A DNA stretch of 64,000 nt, taken from assembly GCF_031834615.1 (NCBI RefSeq), contig NZ_CP115543.1:186001-250000 (forward strand), in the 5' to 3' direction. Both the position numbers and the translations under genes were made by a program. Below the pieces are notes generated by a model, which saw only the letters and a list, made by a program, of their open reading frames with translations, had not been told where the DNA came from and did not search any database. This document shows, piece after piece, positions 1 through 9,334 of this stretch (positions are counted from its first letter, which is position 1; each line of letters begins with the position of its first letter). Source of the DNA: Stenotrophomonas aracearum (GTDB taxonomy: Bacteria; Pseudomonadota; Gammaproteobacteria; Xanthomonadales; Xanthomonadaceae).

Positions 1-331
1 GGCGGCGCTGGATCAGGTCGCGCAGCGCGCGCTGGTGGCTGGCGTAGCCCAGGTAGGGGTGGAAATCGAGCAGCAGGTAGATGCCGCGCTGGTCGGCCTG
101 GCGGATCATCTGCAGCGCCGAGCTGGCGTCGGGCGGGCCCACCGCGTCGTCTTCGCGGTCCATGTCGATCCGGCGCAGGCCTTCGGTGATCGACCAGCGG
201 TGCAGGGCCCGCCACACATGCATCAGGGTCTGCCGGAACAGTTCCACGATGCGACCCTCGTCCTGGGTCTCGATCACGATCAGCGGGGTGTTGGCGCGGA
301 TCAACGCGCTCAGGTCCTGTAACTCGCTCAT
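1..331 (-). CDS. AAA+ ATPase, Ycf46-like (partial, N-terminal part only)
   Basis: Reading on the minus strand from ATG at 331, the frame is open to the window edge, giving the first ~110 residues. The protein begins [20 protein letters not shown] and continues with an ETQDEGRI segment and a LLLDFHPYL strand. This resembles the N-terminal region of Ycf46/SpoVK-like AAA+ ATPases, in which a degenerate P-loop-like domain precedes the catalytic AAA module. The Walker motifs would lie outside the window, so the assignment rests on N-terminal resemblance only. It is divergently transcribed from the ParA gene, with about 130 bp between them. Confidence 0.6.
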   Translation of the reverse strand, partial: MSELQDLSALIRANTPLIVIETQDEGRIVELFRQTLMHVWRALHRWSITEGLRRIDMDREDDAVGPPDASSALQMIRQADQRGIYLLLDFHPYLGYASHQRALRDLIQRR

Positions 332-462
332 GCCGGCCTGCATTCCTTTGGATCGCGCACGATAGCAAAGCGCCGGGGCATGCAGTGGGTTCAGCCGCGC
401 GACTATCTCCATCACAACGGGCGGTGTACGCTCGGGGCTCGTTCCCCGGAAGCGAGGCTGGC

Positions 463-1092
463 ATGAAGACGATCCTGGTAGCCGGTTCCAAGGGTGGGGT
501 GGGTAAAACCACCGTCGCCACCCACTTGGCGGCGCAGGCCGCCCTGGCCGGCAAACGGACCGTACTGGCCGACGCCGACCCCCAAGGCTCCAGCACCCGC
601 TGGGCCGAACGCCGTGCCGGGCTGGAAAGCGCGGTGCTGCCCATCGACGCCACCGGCAAGAACCCGCTCAAGAAAGTGCCCGACGACACCGAGGTGCTGA
701 TCATCGACGCCCCGGCCGGTGCGCGCGCCGGTGAGCTCGACGCCTTCCTCGACGTGGCCGACGCGGTGGTGGTGCCGGTGCTGCCTTCGGCGCTGGACAT
801 CGAAGCCATCGTCGGCTTCCTCAACAGCCTCTCCAAGGTCCCGCGCATCCACAAGCGCAAGCTGCCGGTGGGGCTGGTGCTCAACCGCACCAAGGCGTGG
901 ACCCAGACCTCGCAGCAGGCGCTGCAGATGCTGGGCGAGTGGCCCTACCCGGTGGTCGCGCAGTTGCGCGACAGCCAGAGCTACGTGGTCATGACCGGCC
1001 TGGGCCGCAGCCTGTTCGATTACCGCTCCGCGCAGGTGCGCGAGCATCAGAGTGACTGGGAGCCACTCCTGCAGTGGTTGAAACAAGACTGA
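463..1092 (+). CDS. ParA/MinD-family P-loop ATPase (orphan)
   Basis: This 209-residue protein carries the deviant Walker A motif KGGVGKTT near residue 10, the signature of ParA/MinD/Soj ATPases, followed by a DADPQGSS switch and a Walker B-like LIIDAPAG strand. The frame is open further upstream, but ATG 463 places the P-loop directly at the N-terminus as in the family. Small ParA-like ATPases dimerise with ATP and position DNA or protein cargo. No parB or centromere-like repeat is next to it, so the cargo is unknown. It is followed after 17 bp by sixA, probably co-transcribed. It could serve in cell-pole or chemoreceptor positioning rather than in DNA partition. Confidence 0.85.
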   Translation: MKTILVAGSKGGVGKTTVATHLAAQAALAGKRTVLADADPQGSSTRWAERRAGLESAVLPIDATGKNPLKKVPDDTEVLIIDAPAGARAGELDAFLDVADAVVVPVLPSALDIEAIVGFLNSLSKVPRIHKRKLPVGLVLNRTKAWTQTSQQALQMLGEWPYPVVAQLRDSQSYVVMTGLGRSLFDYRSAQVREHQSDWEPLLQWLKQD

Positions 1093-1109
1093 TTTTGAAA
1101 GGGAACCCC

Positions 1110-1586
1110 ATGCGAGAACTGATACTGCTGCGTCACGCCCATGCCGAAACTGCCAGTCCCGGCCAGGCCGACCTGGACCGGCCGCTTTCCACGGTTGGCC
1201 TGGCCGAAGCCGAGGCTGCCGGGAAGTGGCTGAAGGAACACAACCTGCTCCCCGACTGCGTACTGTGTTCTCCGTCGCGACGTACCCGCGAGACGCTCGA
1301 AGCGGTGCTGCGGATCACCGGTTATGCAGAACAAAAGCTTGAAGATGCTGTCTACGAGGCCACTCCTGGAACGCTCATCGGCCTGGTAACCGAGCGCAGC
1401 GACGTGGAACGGCTGCTGGTGGTGGGGCACAACCCCGGACTGGAGCAACTGGTGGCCCAGCTGACCGAAGGCAGCACCAGCGACTATCGCGGCATGCCGC
1501 CGGGTGGCATCGCTGTCCTTCACTTCCCACAGGACGCGCCCATTGAGCCGGGCGTTGCGACGCTGAACGCCTTCTGGTGGCCGTAA
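1110..1586 (+). CDS. sixA: Phosphohistidine phosphatase SixA
   Basis: A 158-residue histidine-phosphatase-superfamily protein. The RHG-type motif LLRHAHAE at residues ~6-13 supplies the phosphorylated histidine, and the second catalytic histidine is in VVGHNPGLE near residue 108. SixA removes phosphate from phosphohistidines of HPt or PTS proteins in the cytoplasm. ATG 1110 was chosen because the catalytic motif must lie at the extreme N-terminus; the in-frame upstream start at 1074 overlaps parA. A likely operon with the preceding ParA gene and the following yceI-like gene. Confidence 0.9.
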   Translation: MRELILLRHAHAETASPGQADLDRPLSTVGLAEAEAAGKWLKEHNLLPDCVLCSPSRRTRETLEAVLRITGYAEQKLEDAVYEATPGTLIGLVTERSDVERLLVVGHNPGLEQLVAQLTEGSTSDYRGMPPGGIAVLHFPQDAPIEPGVATLNAFWWP

Positions 1587-1589
1587 CCG

Positions 1590-2222
1590 GTGAAAGCAGT
1601 ACACACCCTGCTGGGCTGTCTGCTCGGGCTGGCGGCGGGTTCGGCCTTGGCCGAACCCCCGGTGCCGTTCCCGCCCACGCCCGCCAATCCCCTGGCTGCG
1701 CCGGCCCAGCCGCCGTCGCAGGTCCTGCAGGTCGACGCGGCCCGCTCGCACTTCGGGTTCGAGATCCGCACCCGGCTGGGCCAGCGCATCGAAGGGGTGT
1801 TCCCGCGCTTTGAAGGCCGGGTGGACGTGCTGCCCGACGGCCGCCACCAGGTCCACCTGCGCATGTTCAGCCGCTACGTGGAAATTCCCGGCAAGGAACG
1901 CTACACCGCGTGGATGCGCGGCGAGGAGTTCTTCGATTCGGCCCGCTACCCGGTAGTGGAGTTCGACTCCAGACCCTATTGGCCCGACCCGGTCCACCAG
2001 GGCGGGGTGATCGAGGGCCAGCTGATCCTGCGCGGCGTGTCCCACCCGGAGGTCCTGAAGGTCGAGCCGGCGGTCTGCCCCCGGGCCGGGTATGATTGCG
2101 ACGTGGTCAGCCGCGGTACCGTGCAGCGGGGCCGGTATGGAATGGACAGCTGGCAGCTAGCCCTGAGTGATCGAGTGACTTTCGTATTGCGTGCACGCCT
2201 CCACGAGGCGCCGAAACCGTGA
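1590..2222 (+). CDS. YceI-like periplasmic lipocalin-fold protein
   Basis: A 210-residue exported protein starting at GTG 1590, three bases after the sixA stop. Residues 1-21 form a signal peptide ending SALA. The mature part has the YceI-type features: a strand of the DAARSHFGFEIR type, then FPRFEGRVDV, and later a Cys-containing C-terminal part. YceI proteins are eight-stranded lipocalin-like barrels that bind isoprenoid lipids such as polyprenyl pyrophosphates; the ligand here is not predictable. A Pro-rich segment (residues ~22-45) precedes the domain. The stop overlaps the next gene's GTG by 4 bp, indicating translational coupling. Confidence 0.75.
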   Translation: MKAVHTLLGCLLGLAAGSALAEPPVPFPPTPANPLAAPAQPPSQVLQVDAARSHFGFEIRTRLGQRIEGVFPRFEGRVDVLPDGRHQVHLRMFSRYVEIPGKERYTAWMRGEEFFDSARYPVVEFDSRPYWPDPVHQGGVIEGQLILRGVSHPEVLKVEPAVCPRAGYDCDVVSRGTVQRGRYGMDSWQLALSDRVTFVLRARLHEAPKP

Positions 2223-4261
2223 ATCCACTGCTGCGGGTGTTGCTGCTGGCAACGCTGTTGCTGGGCAGCGGCTGTGCGTCGCTGTCCCATGCCGAGCGTG
2301 ACCGCGCCGCCGGCATTGCCAGCCAGGCGCGTTCCCAGGTGGTCGATTGCGACAAGCCGGACCGCTGCGCGCTGGATTCCCCGCTGCGCGCGCTGGCCGG
2401 GGACGCCTTCAGCCAGTCCACCCAGGCCGCACCGCGCCATTACGCCACCATCCTGGACGAGGGCGAGACCACCCTGGTGGCGCGCCTGAACCTGATCCGC
2501 AGCGCCACCCGCAGCATCGACCTGCAGACCTACATCTTCGACAAGGACGACAGCGCCCGGCTGGTGCTGGACGAACTGCTGGCCGCGGCCCGGCGCGGGG
2601 TCAAGGTGCGGGTATTGATCGACCAGCTGTCGGCGATCTCCGACCTGGAGATCCTGGCCGCGCTGGCCAGCAGCCACCAGAACTTCGAGCTTCGGGTGTA
2701 CAACCCGACCTTCGGCAAGGCCAAGCTCAACTACGCCGACTACGCCGGCAGCGTGCTGTGCTGCTTCCGCCGCTTCAACCAGCGCATGCACAACAAGCTG
2801 CTGGTGATCGACGATGCGATCGGCGTGGTCGGCGGTCGCAACTACCAGGACGACTATTACGACTGGGACAGCGAATACAACTTCCGCGACCGCGACGTAG
2901 TCGTGGCCGGCCCGGTGGCACGCGGCATGGCGGTCAACTTCGAAGCGTACTGGCTGGCCCCGCGCAGCGTGCCGGCCGAGCGCCTGAACGACGTCGGCGC
3001 CACCCTGCTGCGGCAGGGCGCGCCGCCCATGCCGCCGGCCGACTACCGCCGCCCCGACCGGGTCGAGCAGGTATTGGAAGAAGCCCAGGATCCGGCCTAC
3101 ATCCAGCGCATGTTCGTCGACCCCGCGTTCCGGGTCGGGCCGGTCCGCTACGTGGCCGACCTGCCGCGCAAGCACCGCAATGAATCCGCCAGCCAGCCCG
3201 GCAACGGCCAGCACGTGACCGAACCGCAGCTGGATTCGCTGATCGCCGGCGCGCAGACCGAAGTGCTGCTGCAGACCCCGTACCTGGTGCTGTCCAAGCC
3301 GGCGCGCAAGCTGTTCGAGGCGCTCAAGGCACGCGAAAAGCCGCCGCGCGTGGTGGTCTCCACCAACAGCCTGGCCGCCACCGACAACCCGATCGTGTAC
3401 GCGCTGTCCTACAAGTACAAGCGCCGCAACCTTCGCGAGCTGGGCTTCAACATCTACGAATACAAGCCGTTCCCGCTGGATGCCCCGGTCGACTACCGCA
3501 ACCTGGTGCCGGCACCACTGGGAACCGCGCCCAGCAGCGAGCGCAACAGCAGCCTGCTGGGCGGCAGCGCGGCAGGCAGCAACGCGCGTCGCGGCGGCAG
3601 CAGTGGCAACAACAACCGGCGCAGCACCTCCGAACCGGAAGCGCAGCGGCCCCAGCCCACTCCCGGCCCGGCCGCGCGACGGCAGACCGACGGCAGCGTG
3701 GTCGAACGCCGCGTGCTGCGTGCCGAAACCCGGCCCTCGTTCCTGGGCACCAAGGCGGTCAACAAACCGTTGCCGGTGACCCGCAGCGGCGCGCGCATGG
3801 GCCTGCATGCCAAATCGCTGGTGGTGGACCGCCGCATCGGCGTGATCGGTACCCACAACTTCGACCCGCGCAGCGAGAACTACAACACCGAAGGCGCGGT
3901 GATCATCGAAGACCCGGCCTTCGCCGAAGCGCTGGCGCAGAGCATCCTGCGCGACATCCACCCGAAGAATTCGTGGGTGGTGGCGCCGCGCACCAAGCCG
4001 CCGGTACTGTCCGGTCTGAACTACAGCGTCGGCAAGGCCTCCGAGGCGTTGCCGCTGCTCGACTTCTGGCCGTGGCGCTACGCCACCGATTACGAATTCC
4101 AACCCGGCCCTGACTGCCCGGAGCCGCTGCGCCGGCAGGACCCTGCGTTCCATTCCTGCTACGTTGCCGTCGGCGATTTCCCCGAGGTCAACGTCGGCCC
4201 GAAGTGGTTGCTGGTGCGCATGCTCACCGCGTTCGGCGCCGGCCTGGTTCCCATCCTGTAA
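2219..4261 (+). CDS. Phospholipase D/cardiolipin-synthase-like lipoprotein
   Basis: A 680-residue protein with two HKD motifs, the hallmark of the phospholipase D superfamily: HNKLLVIDD around residue 191 and HAKSLVVD around residue 530. Each is followed by the expected Gly-Asn/Phe stretch (GGRNYQDDYY; GTHNFDPRSEN). The N-terminus is a lipoprotein signal (LLLGSGC), so it probably acts at the envelope as a phosphatidyltransferase or phospholipase like ClsC/YmdC. Between the two HKD halves, residues ~440-497 are a low-complexity Ser/Asn/Arg/Gln/Pro-rich insert unusual for the family. GTG 2219 overlaps the yceI-like stop by 4 bp. Substrate not determinable from sequence. Confidence 0.85.
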   Translation: MNPLLRVLLLATLLLGSGCASLSHAERDRAAGIASQARSQVVDCDKPDRCALDSPLRALAGDAFSQSTQAAPRHYATILDEGETTLVARLNLIRSATRSIDLQTYIFDKDDSARLVLDELLAAARRGVKVRVLIDQLSAISDLEILAALASSHQNFELRVYNPTFGKAKLNYADYAGSVLCCFRRFNQRMHNKLLVIDDAIGVVGGRNYQDDYYDWDSEYNFRDRDVVVAGPVARGMAVNFEAYWLAPRSVPAERLNDVGATLLRQGAPPMPPADYRRPDRVEQVLEEAQDPAYIQRMFVDPAFRVGPVRYVADLPRKHRNESASQPGNGQHVTEPQLDSLIAGAQTEVLLQTPYLVLSKPARKLFEALKAREKPPRVVVSTNSLAATDNPIVYALSYKYKRRNLRELGFNIYEYKPFPLDAPVDYRNLVPAPLGTAPSSERNSSLLGGSAAGSNARRGGSSGNNNRRSTSEPEAQRPQPTPGPAARRQTDGSVVERRVLRAETRPSFLGTKAVNKPLPVTRSGARMGLHAKSLVVDRRIGVIGTHNFDPRSENYNTEGAVIIEDPAFAEALAQSILRDIHPKNSWVVAPRTKPPVLSGLNYSVGKASEALPLLDFWPWRYATDYEFQPGPDCPEPLRRQDPAFHSCYVAVGDFPEVNVGPKWLLVRMLTAFGAGLVPIL

Positions 4262-4288
4262 CTACATATCGTCGTACGGAGACATCGC

Positions 4289-4723
4289 ATGCCCCAGGTA
4301 TTCCGCGAACCGGTTTCGATCGACGCGCTCAACGCGCTCAGCCGCAACACCCTGATCGAACACCTGGGCATCGTGTTCACCGCCGCCGGCGAAGACTGGG
4401 TGAGCGCTACCATGCCGGTCGACGCGCGCACCCGGCAGCCGTACGGCATCCTGCACGGTGGGGCCTCGGTGGTGCTGGCTGAAACCCTGGGCAGCAGTGC
4501 CGGCAACCTCTGCGTGGACACCACCCAGCAGGTCTGTGTCGGCCTGGAAATCAACGCCAACCACATCCGCGCCCAGCGCGGTGGCACCGTCACCGGCACC
4601 GCACGGGCGGTGCACGTGGGCCGCAGCACCCATGTGTGGGACATCCGGATCGAAGACGAGGCCGGCAAGCTGGTGTGCACCTCGCGGCTGACCCTGGCCG
4701 TGGTTCCGGCCGTACGCCCTTGA
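4289..4723 (+). CDS. Hotdog-fold acyl-CoA thioesterase (PaaI/YdiI type)
   Basis: A 144-residue single hotdog domain with the HGGASVVLAETLGSSAGN segment that carries the catalytic Glu and helix-capping residues of the PaaI/YdiI/EntH thioesterases, and a later EINANHIR strand. Members hydrolyse aryl- or acyl-CoA thioesters in the cytoplasm. It follows the phospholipase-D-like gene by 27 bp and precedes the acyltransferase gene, a lipid or acyl-CoA theme. Its length is normal for the family. The exact substrate is uncertain; a menaquinone-pathway DHNA-CoA thioesterase role is possible but not supported by neighbours. Confidence 0.85.
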   Translation: MPQVFREPVSIDALNALSRNTLIEHLGIVFTAAGEDWVSATMPVDARTRQPYGILHGGASVVLAETLGSSAGNLCVDTTQQVCVGLEINANHIRAQRGGTVTGTARAVHVGRSTHVWDIRIEDEAGKLVCTSRLTLAVVPAVRP

Positions 4724-4787
4724 CCGCCGCTGGCGGTTTGCCCGCGATCTGCTGGCAGACCCCGCAGCGCTGGAGTATCGTGCGCGG

Positions 4788-5579
4788 ATGACTTCCCCCC
4801 CTTCGGCCTCGCGTGGCGGCGTGGCGCGCGTATGCCGTTACCTGTATCGCGTTCCCCTCCTGCTGGTGCACCTCCTGCTGTTCCTGCCGCTGACCCTGAT
4901 CGGCATGCTGCCGCCGTGGGGCCGCGTGCGCGTGGGCGGCTGGCCGCTGGAACACCGCGTGGTCAACGCCTGGTCGACCGGCCTGATGTGGATCTTCGGC
5001 TTCCGCCTGCACCGCATCGGTACGCCGCTGCCGGGCGCGGTGCTGTTCGTGGCCAACCATGTCAGCTGGGTCGACATCTGCATGCTGCACAGCCAGCGCA
5101 TGATGGGTTTCGTGGCCAAGCGTGAGATCGCCGGCTGGCCGGTGGTCGGCTGGCTGGCCGCACGCGGCCAGACCATCTTCCACCAGCGTGGCAGCACCGA
5201 ATCGCTGGGTGGGGTCATGCAGGTCATGGTCGAACGCCTGCAGGAAGGCAAGGCCGTGGGCGTGTTCCCGGAAGGACGCACCCGTGGCGGGCACGAAGTG
5301 GGCCCGTTCCACGCGCGCATCTTCCAGGCTGCGGTGGAAACCCAGGTGCCGGTGCAGCCGGTAGCGCTGCGCTACGGCGCGCACGGCAACGCCCAGACCG
5401 TGGTCGCCTTCGGCGAGCGCGAAAGCTTCTTCGCCAACTTCCTGCGCCTGCTGGGCGAACCGGCACGTCGGGCCGAGGTGCATTTCCTCGCGCCCATTGG
5501 CACCCACGACCTGGAAGGCCGTCGCCGCATCGCGGAAACCTCGCGTGCGCGCATCGTGGCGGCCATGACTGCCCCCTAG
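4788..5579 (+). CDS. Lysophospholipid acyltransferase (PlsC/LPLAT family)
   Basis: A 263-residue acyltransferase with an N-terminal hydrophobic segment (residues ~18-40), the HX4D catalytic motif NHVSWVD near residue 90, and the substrate-binding FPEGRTRGG motif near residue 163. These are the defining features of the PlsC-like family that acylates lysophosphatidic acid or related lysolipids at the inner membrane. The start at ATG 4788 leaves the membrane segment intact. The family also includes ornithine-lipid and lyso-ornithine acyltransferases, so sn-2 glycerophosphate acylation is likely but not proven. Confidence 0.85.
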   Translation: MTSPPSASRGGVARVCRYLYRVPLLLVHLLLFLPLTLIGMLPPWGRVRVGGWPLEHRVVNAWSTGLMWIFGFRLHRIGTPLPGAVLFVANHVSWVDICMLHSQRMMGFVAKREIAGWPVVGWLAARGQTIFHQRGSTESLGGVMQVMVERLQEGKAVGVFPEGRTRGGHEVGPFHARIFQAAVETQVPVQPVALRYGAHGNAQTVVAFGERESFFANFLRLLGEPARRAEVHFLAPIGTHDLEGRRRIAETSRARIVAAMTAP

Positions 5580-5583
5580 CGCG

Positions 5584-6576
5584 ATGCTGACCGCTGCCGA
5601 CTACTGTCCGCCGCGTTGGCTGCGCAACCCGCACCTGCAGTCGATGCTCAGTTCCAGCCGCATGCGCATGCAGCGCGGCCTGGTGCTGCTGGCGGCGACC
5701 GGCGCGGTGACCGAAGAACTGATCCTGGACGGTGGCGAAGGCGTGCGCCTGCAGGGCTGGCACAGTCGCATCGAAGGCCGCGAACCGGTCGGCATGGCGC
5801 TGCTGCTGCATGGCTGGGAGGGCAGCGCCGAATCCAGCTACATGCGCATGACCGCCGCGCGCATGCTCGAGGCCGGCTACGACGTGGTGCGGCTGAACTT
5901 CCGCGACCACGGCAACACCCACCACCTCAATCCCGGCATCTTCCATTCCAATCGCATCGACGAAGTGGTGCAGGCCGCCGGCGACATCGCGCGGCGTTGG
6001 CCGCAGCTGCCGCTGGTGGCGGCCGGCTATTCGCTGGGCGGCAACTTCGTGCTGCGGCTGGCGCTGCGCGCACCGGCGGCCGGCGTGCCGCTGCGCCGGG
6101 TGGCCTCGGTGTGCCCGGTGCTGGACCCGGCCATCACCATGGAAAGCATCGAGAACGGCCCGGCGATGTACGACTGGTACTTCCGCCGCAAGTGGGCCGG
6201 GTCGCTGCGCCGCAAGCGCGACCTGTTCCCCGAGCTGAGCGACTGGGACGACCGCGTGCTCAAGCTCGACATCCGCGCGCTGACCGCGTGGCTGGTCGAA
6301 CACCACACCGAATTCGGCACCCTGCAGGCCTACTTCGACGGTTATTCGATCGCCGGCGACCGCCTGGCCGGGCTGGAAGTGCCGGCCGACATCCTGATGG
6401 CCCAGGACGACCCGGTCATTCCCTATGCCACCTTCGATGGCTGGCGCCTGCCGGCCCATGCGCGGCTCGAGATCGCTCCCTGGGGCGGGCACTGCGGCTT
6501 CCTCGAAAACTGGCGCGGCGACGGCTTCTCCGAACGCTGGGTGGCCCAGCGCCTGGGCCTGGAAGCGCTGCCCTGA
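5584..6576 (+). CDS. YheT-family alpha/beta hydrolase
   Basis: A 330-residue alpha/beta hydrolase with the family's RWLRNPHLQS opening, an LLHGWEGS oxyanion segment, the nucleophile elbow GYSLGGNF near residue 150, an acid in the QDDPVIP strand, and a terminal histidine in WGGHCGF. The NPHLQ N-terminus is characteristic of YheT/embryogenesis-associated EMB8-like hydrolases. The physiological substrate of this family is poorly defined; esterase activity is expected. It begins 4 bp after the acyltransferase stop, so it is probably in the same operon. Confidence 0.85.
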   Translation: MLTAADYCPPRWLRNPHLQSMLSSSRMRMQRGLVLLAATGAVTEELILDGGEGVRLQGWHSRIEGREPVGMALLLHGWEGSAESSYMRMTAARMLEAGYDVVRLNFRDHGNTHHLNPGIFHSNRIDEVVQAAGDIARRWPQLPLVAAGYSLGGNFVLRLALRAPAAGVPLRRVASVCPVLDPAITMESIENGPAMYDWYFRRKWAGSLRRKRDLFPELSDWDDRVLKLDIRALTAWLVEHHTEFGTLQAYFDGYSIAGDRLAGLEVPADILMAQDDPVIPYATFDGWRLPAHARLEIAPWGGHCGFLENWRGDGFSERWVAQRLGLEALP

Positions 6577-6640
6577 GGGCCGCCCCGGCGCGCCGCCGCC
6601 GGTGTTCTACAATCGGGGTTTGACCCCAAGCTGGACCGTC

Positions 6641-8710
6641 ATGCAAGACAACATCATCCAAGCCCTGCGCCGTGGCGCAGCGGACGAAGCCGCGCAGCTC
6701 GCGCGCGAATGGAGCCAGGCCGAGCCGGAGCAGCCGCAGGCGCACCGCTGGCTGGCCCTGGCCCTGCAGCAGCAGGGCCAGCACGAGCAGGCGCTGGAAA
6801 GCCTGCAGCGCGCGCTTGAACTGGCGCCGGACAACGCCGACCTGCACCTCCAGCACGCCGGCCTGATGATGGCGCTGCGCCAGTTCGAGGCGGCCGACGC
6901 GTCGCTGGGCCGTACCGCCGAGCTCAACCCGAATGAACTCTCGGCCTACCTGATGCAGGCCCACCGGGCGCTCATGCGCAACGACGTGGACGAAGCCGAG
7001 CGCATCACCCGCACGGCGGCCCGCGTGGATGAAGAGCACCCGGAAGTGGTGGCGCTGCTGGGCCTGGTCGCCCTGCGCCGCAACGACGGCGACCGCGCAC
7101 TGTCGCTGCTTTCCGCGGCCAGCCGCGCGTTGCCCAACGACGCGCGCATCATCTACGCGCTGGGCATGGCCTACCTGGGCAAGGACATGCTGGCCTTCGC
7201 CGAACAGGCGTTCCGCCGCGCGCTGGAACTCAACCCGGGCATGACCTCGCTGCAGGGCCTGCTGGTGCAGCTGGCCCTGCGCCAGGGCAACACCGAGGGC
7301 GCCGCCGCCGCGATGCGCCAGCTGCTCGCGAACCCGCAGACCGACACCCCGGCCATGCGCCGCCTGGCCGGCGAACTGGAACTGCAGTCCGGGCAGCCGC
7401 TGCAGGCGCTGGAGCACCTGCTGCCGGTGCTGGAACAGTGGCCGGCCGACCGCCACACCCTGCAGCTGCTGCTGATGGCCTGGCAGCGCCTGGGCCGCGA
7501 AGCGCAGGCGCGCGAAACGCTCGACGCCAAGCTCGCAGCGCACCCGACCGAACACAACCTGTGGCTGGCGCGGCTGTCGATCGACCCGGTCGGCAGCAGC
7601 GAAGCAGCCGCCGTCGGCGCGCGCTGGGTGGAGGCCATGCCCGAGCACCTGCCGGCGCTGGAAACGCGCATGCGCCTGCATGACATGGCCGGTGAAGCCG
7701 AGGCCGCCGAAGCCGTCGCGCGCCGCATCACCGCGCTTGAGCCGGGCCGGAGCAGCGGCGAATCGCGCGTGGTCGACGCGCTGCTCGCACGCGACCCGGC
7801 TGCCGCCGTGGCGCATGTACAGCAGATGGTCGAGCAGGCCCCGGCCGAAGCCAAGCCGAGCCTGCGCGCCTGGCTGGGGTCGGTGCAGGACCGCGCCGGC
7901 CAGCACGCCGACGCCTTGGCCACCTGGACCAACCTGCACGTCAGTGAAGCCCCGCAGCGCCTGCCGCTGCCCCCGCAGGCCAAGGCGCCGCTGAGCTGGC
8001 CGGACCTGGGCCAGGTCGACGCCGGCAGCGCCGCCCGTCCCATGTTCGTGTGGGGCGCGCCCGGCTCGAACGTGGAGCGCGTGATTGCCGCCATCGCCGC
8101 CGCCAGCCCGGTGCTGCGCGGCGACCGCTTCGGTGCCAACCCGCCGGATGACGCCTTCCAGAGTTACCACGCGCTGCAGGACCTCTCCACCGGCAAGCTC
8201 ACGCCCGAAGGCCTGGTCGCGCAGTGGCGCGCTCAGCTGCCGGCGCGCGGCCTGGCCGACGCCAACGTGATCGACTGGCTGCTCTGGTGGGACAACGCGC
8301 TGCTCTGGGCGCTGCGCCCGCAGCTGCCGGAAGGCCGCCTGCTGCTGGTGCTGCGCGACCCGCGCGACATGCTGCTGGAGTGGCTGGCGCACGGTGCACC
8401 GGCGCCGTTCGCGGTGACCTCGGTCAATGAAGCGGCCGAGTGGCTGGCGCGCGCGCTGGCCCAGGTCGCCACCCTGCACGAACAGGACCTGTACCCGCAT
8501 GCGCTGGTGCGCATCGACGAGATCGGCAACGACCCGGCGGCGATGGCCGAGCACCTGGGCCGCCTGTTCGGCGTGCAGTTCCCGCCCGCACAGACGCTGG
8601 GCCCGGTGCGGTTCCCCGCCGGCCACTGGCGCCAGTACAGCGACGTGCTGTCGGCCGCGTTTGCCCAGCTCACCCCGGTAGCGGTGCGGCTTGGCTATAC
8701 CGAAGCGTAA
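6641..8710 (+). CDS. TPR protein with C-terminal sulfotransferase-like domain
   Basis: A 689-residue cytoplasmic-looking protein without a signal peptide. Residues ~1-250 contain successive tetratricopeptide repeats (ALQQQGQHEQALESLQRALE, followed by A-L-x-P pairs), and further helical repeats run to ~450. From ~465 the sequence changes to a sulfotransferase-like fold: FVWGAPGSN resembles the 5' PAPS-binding loop, and LLLVLRDPRDMLLEW resembles the 3'-phosphate loop (RDPRD). This TPR-sulfotransferase layout occurs in proteobacteria; the acceptor is unknown. ATG 6641 was chosen over upstream in-frame starts, which overlap the preceding gene, and a TACAAT-like -10 lies just upstream at ~6608. 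The PAPS loop lacks a canonical Lys, so catalysis is uncertain. Confidence 0.75.
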   Translation: MQDNIIQALRRGAADEAAQLAREWSQAEPEQPQAHRWLALALQQQGQHEQALESLQRALELAPDNADLHLQHAGLMMALRQFEAADASLGRTAELNPNELSAYLMQAHRALMRNDVDEAERITRTAARVDEEHPEVVALLGLVALRRNDGDRALSLLSAASRALPNDARIIYALGMAYLGKDMLAFAEQAFRRALELNPGMTSLQGLLVQLALRQGNTEGAAAAMRQLLANPQTDTPAMRRLAGELELQSGQPLQALEHLLPVLEQWPADRHTLQLLLMAWQRLGREAQARETLDAKLAAHPTEHNLWLARLSIDPVGSSEAAAVGARWVEAMPEHLPALETRMRLHDMAGEAEAAEAVARRITALEPGRSSGESRVVDALLARDPAAAVAHVQQMVEQAPAEAKPSLRAWLGSVQDRAGQHADALATWTNLHVSEAPQRLPLPPQAKAPLSWPDLGQVDAGSAARPMFVWGAPGSNVERVIAAIAAASPVLRGDRFGANPPDDAFQSYHALQDLSTGKLTPEGLVAQWRAQLPARGLADANVIDWLLWWDNALLWALRPQLPEGRLLLVLRDPRDMLLEWLAHGAPAPFAVTSVNEAAEWLARALAQVATLHEQDLYPHALVRIDEIGNDPAAMAEHLGRLFGVQFPPAQTLGPVRFPAGHWRQYSDVLSAAFAQLTPVAVRLGYTEA

Positions 8711-8720
8711 GGAGACCCGG

Positions 8721-9332
8721 ATGAAACTCACCAGTACCCATCTGCGCAATGGCGAACCGATCGACAGCCGCTTCGCTGCGGGCGACGCGAACGGCTTTGC
8801 CGCCAACCGCAATCCGCCGCTGGCGTGGAGCGAGGTGCCCGAGGGCACCCGCTCGTTCGCGCTGCTGTGCATCGACCCGGACGTGCCCACCGTGCCGGAA
8901 ACGGTCGGCCGCGCCGACTGCAGCGTGCCGGCCGACCAGCCGCGCGCCGACTTCACGCATTGGGCGATGGCCGACATTCCGGCCGACCTGCGAGACATCG
9001 CCGAAGGCAGCTGCAGCGACGGTTTCGTTGCCAAAGGCAAGCCGCAGCCGGCTGGCCCGGCTGGCGCGCGCCAGGGCCTTAACGACTTCACCGGCTGGTT
9101 CGCCGGCAACCCGGACATGGCCGGGCAGTACCTGGGTTACGACGGCCCGTACCCGCCGTTCAACGACGAACGCGTGCACCGCTATTTCTTCCGCCTGTTC
9201 GCGCTGGACGTGGCCACGCTGGACCTGCCCACCCCGTTCACCGCCGCCGACGTGCACAAGGCGATGCACGGCCACGTGCTTGCCGAAGCTGCGCTGCATG
9301 GCACGTACACGTTGAATCCGGCGCTGGCGTAA
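8721..9332 (+). CDS. YbhB/YbcL-type phosphatidylethanolamine-binding protein
   Basis: A 203-residue PEBP-fold protein: residues such as NRNPPLAWSEVPEGTRSFAL, the CIDPD and FTHWAMADIP ligand-pocket segments, and the GYDGPYPP loop are standard for bacterial Raf-kinase-inhibitor-like proteins. No signal peptide is present, so it is likely cytoplasmic. The family binds anionic phosphate ligands; its bacterial role is unclear. A good ribosome site (AAGGAG at ~8708-8713) supports ATG 8721, only 10 bp after the TPR gene stop. Confidence 0.9.
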   Translation: MKLTSTHLRNGEPIDSRFAAGDANGFAANRNPPLAWSEVPEGTRSFALLCIDPDVPTVPETVGRADCSVPADQPRADFTHWAMADIPADLRDIAEGSCSDGFVAKGKPQPAGPAGARQGLNDFTGWFAGNPDMAGQYLGYDGPYPPFNDERVHRYFFRLFALDVATLDLPTPFTAADVHKAMHGHVLAEAALHGTYTLNPALA

Positions 9333-9334
9333 TA

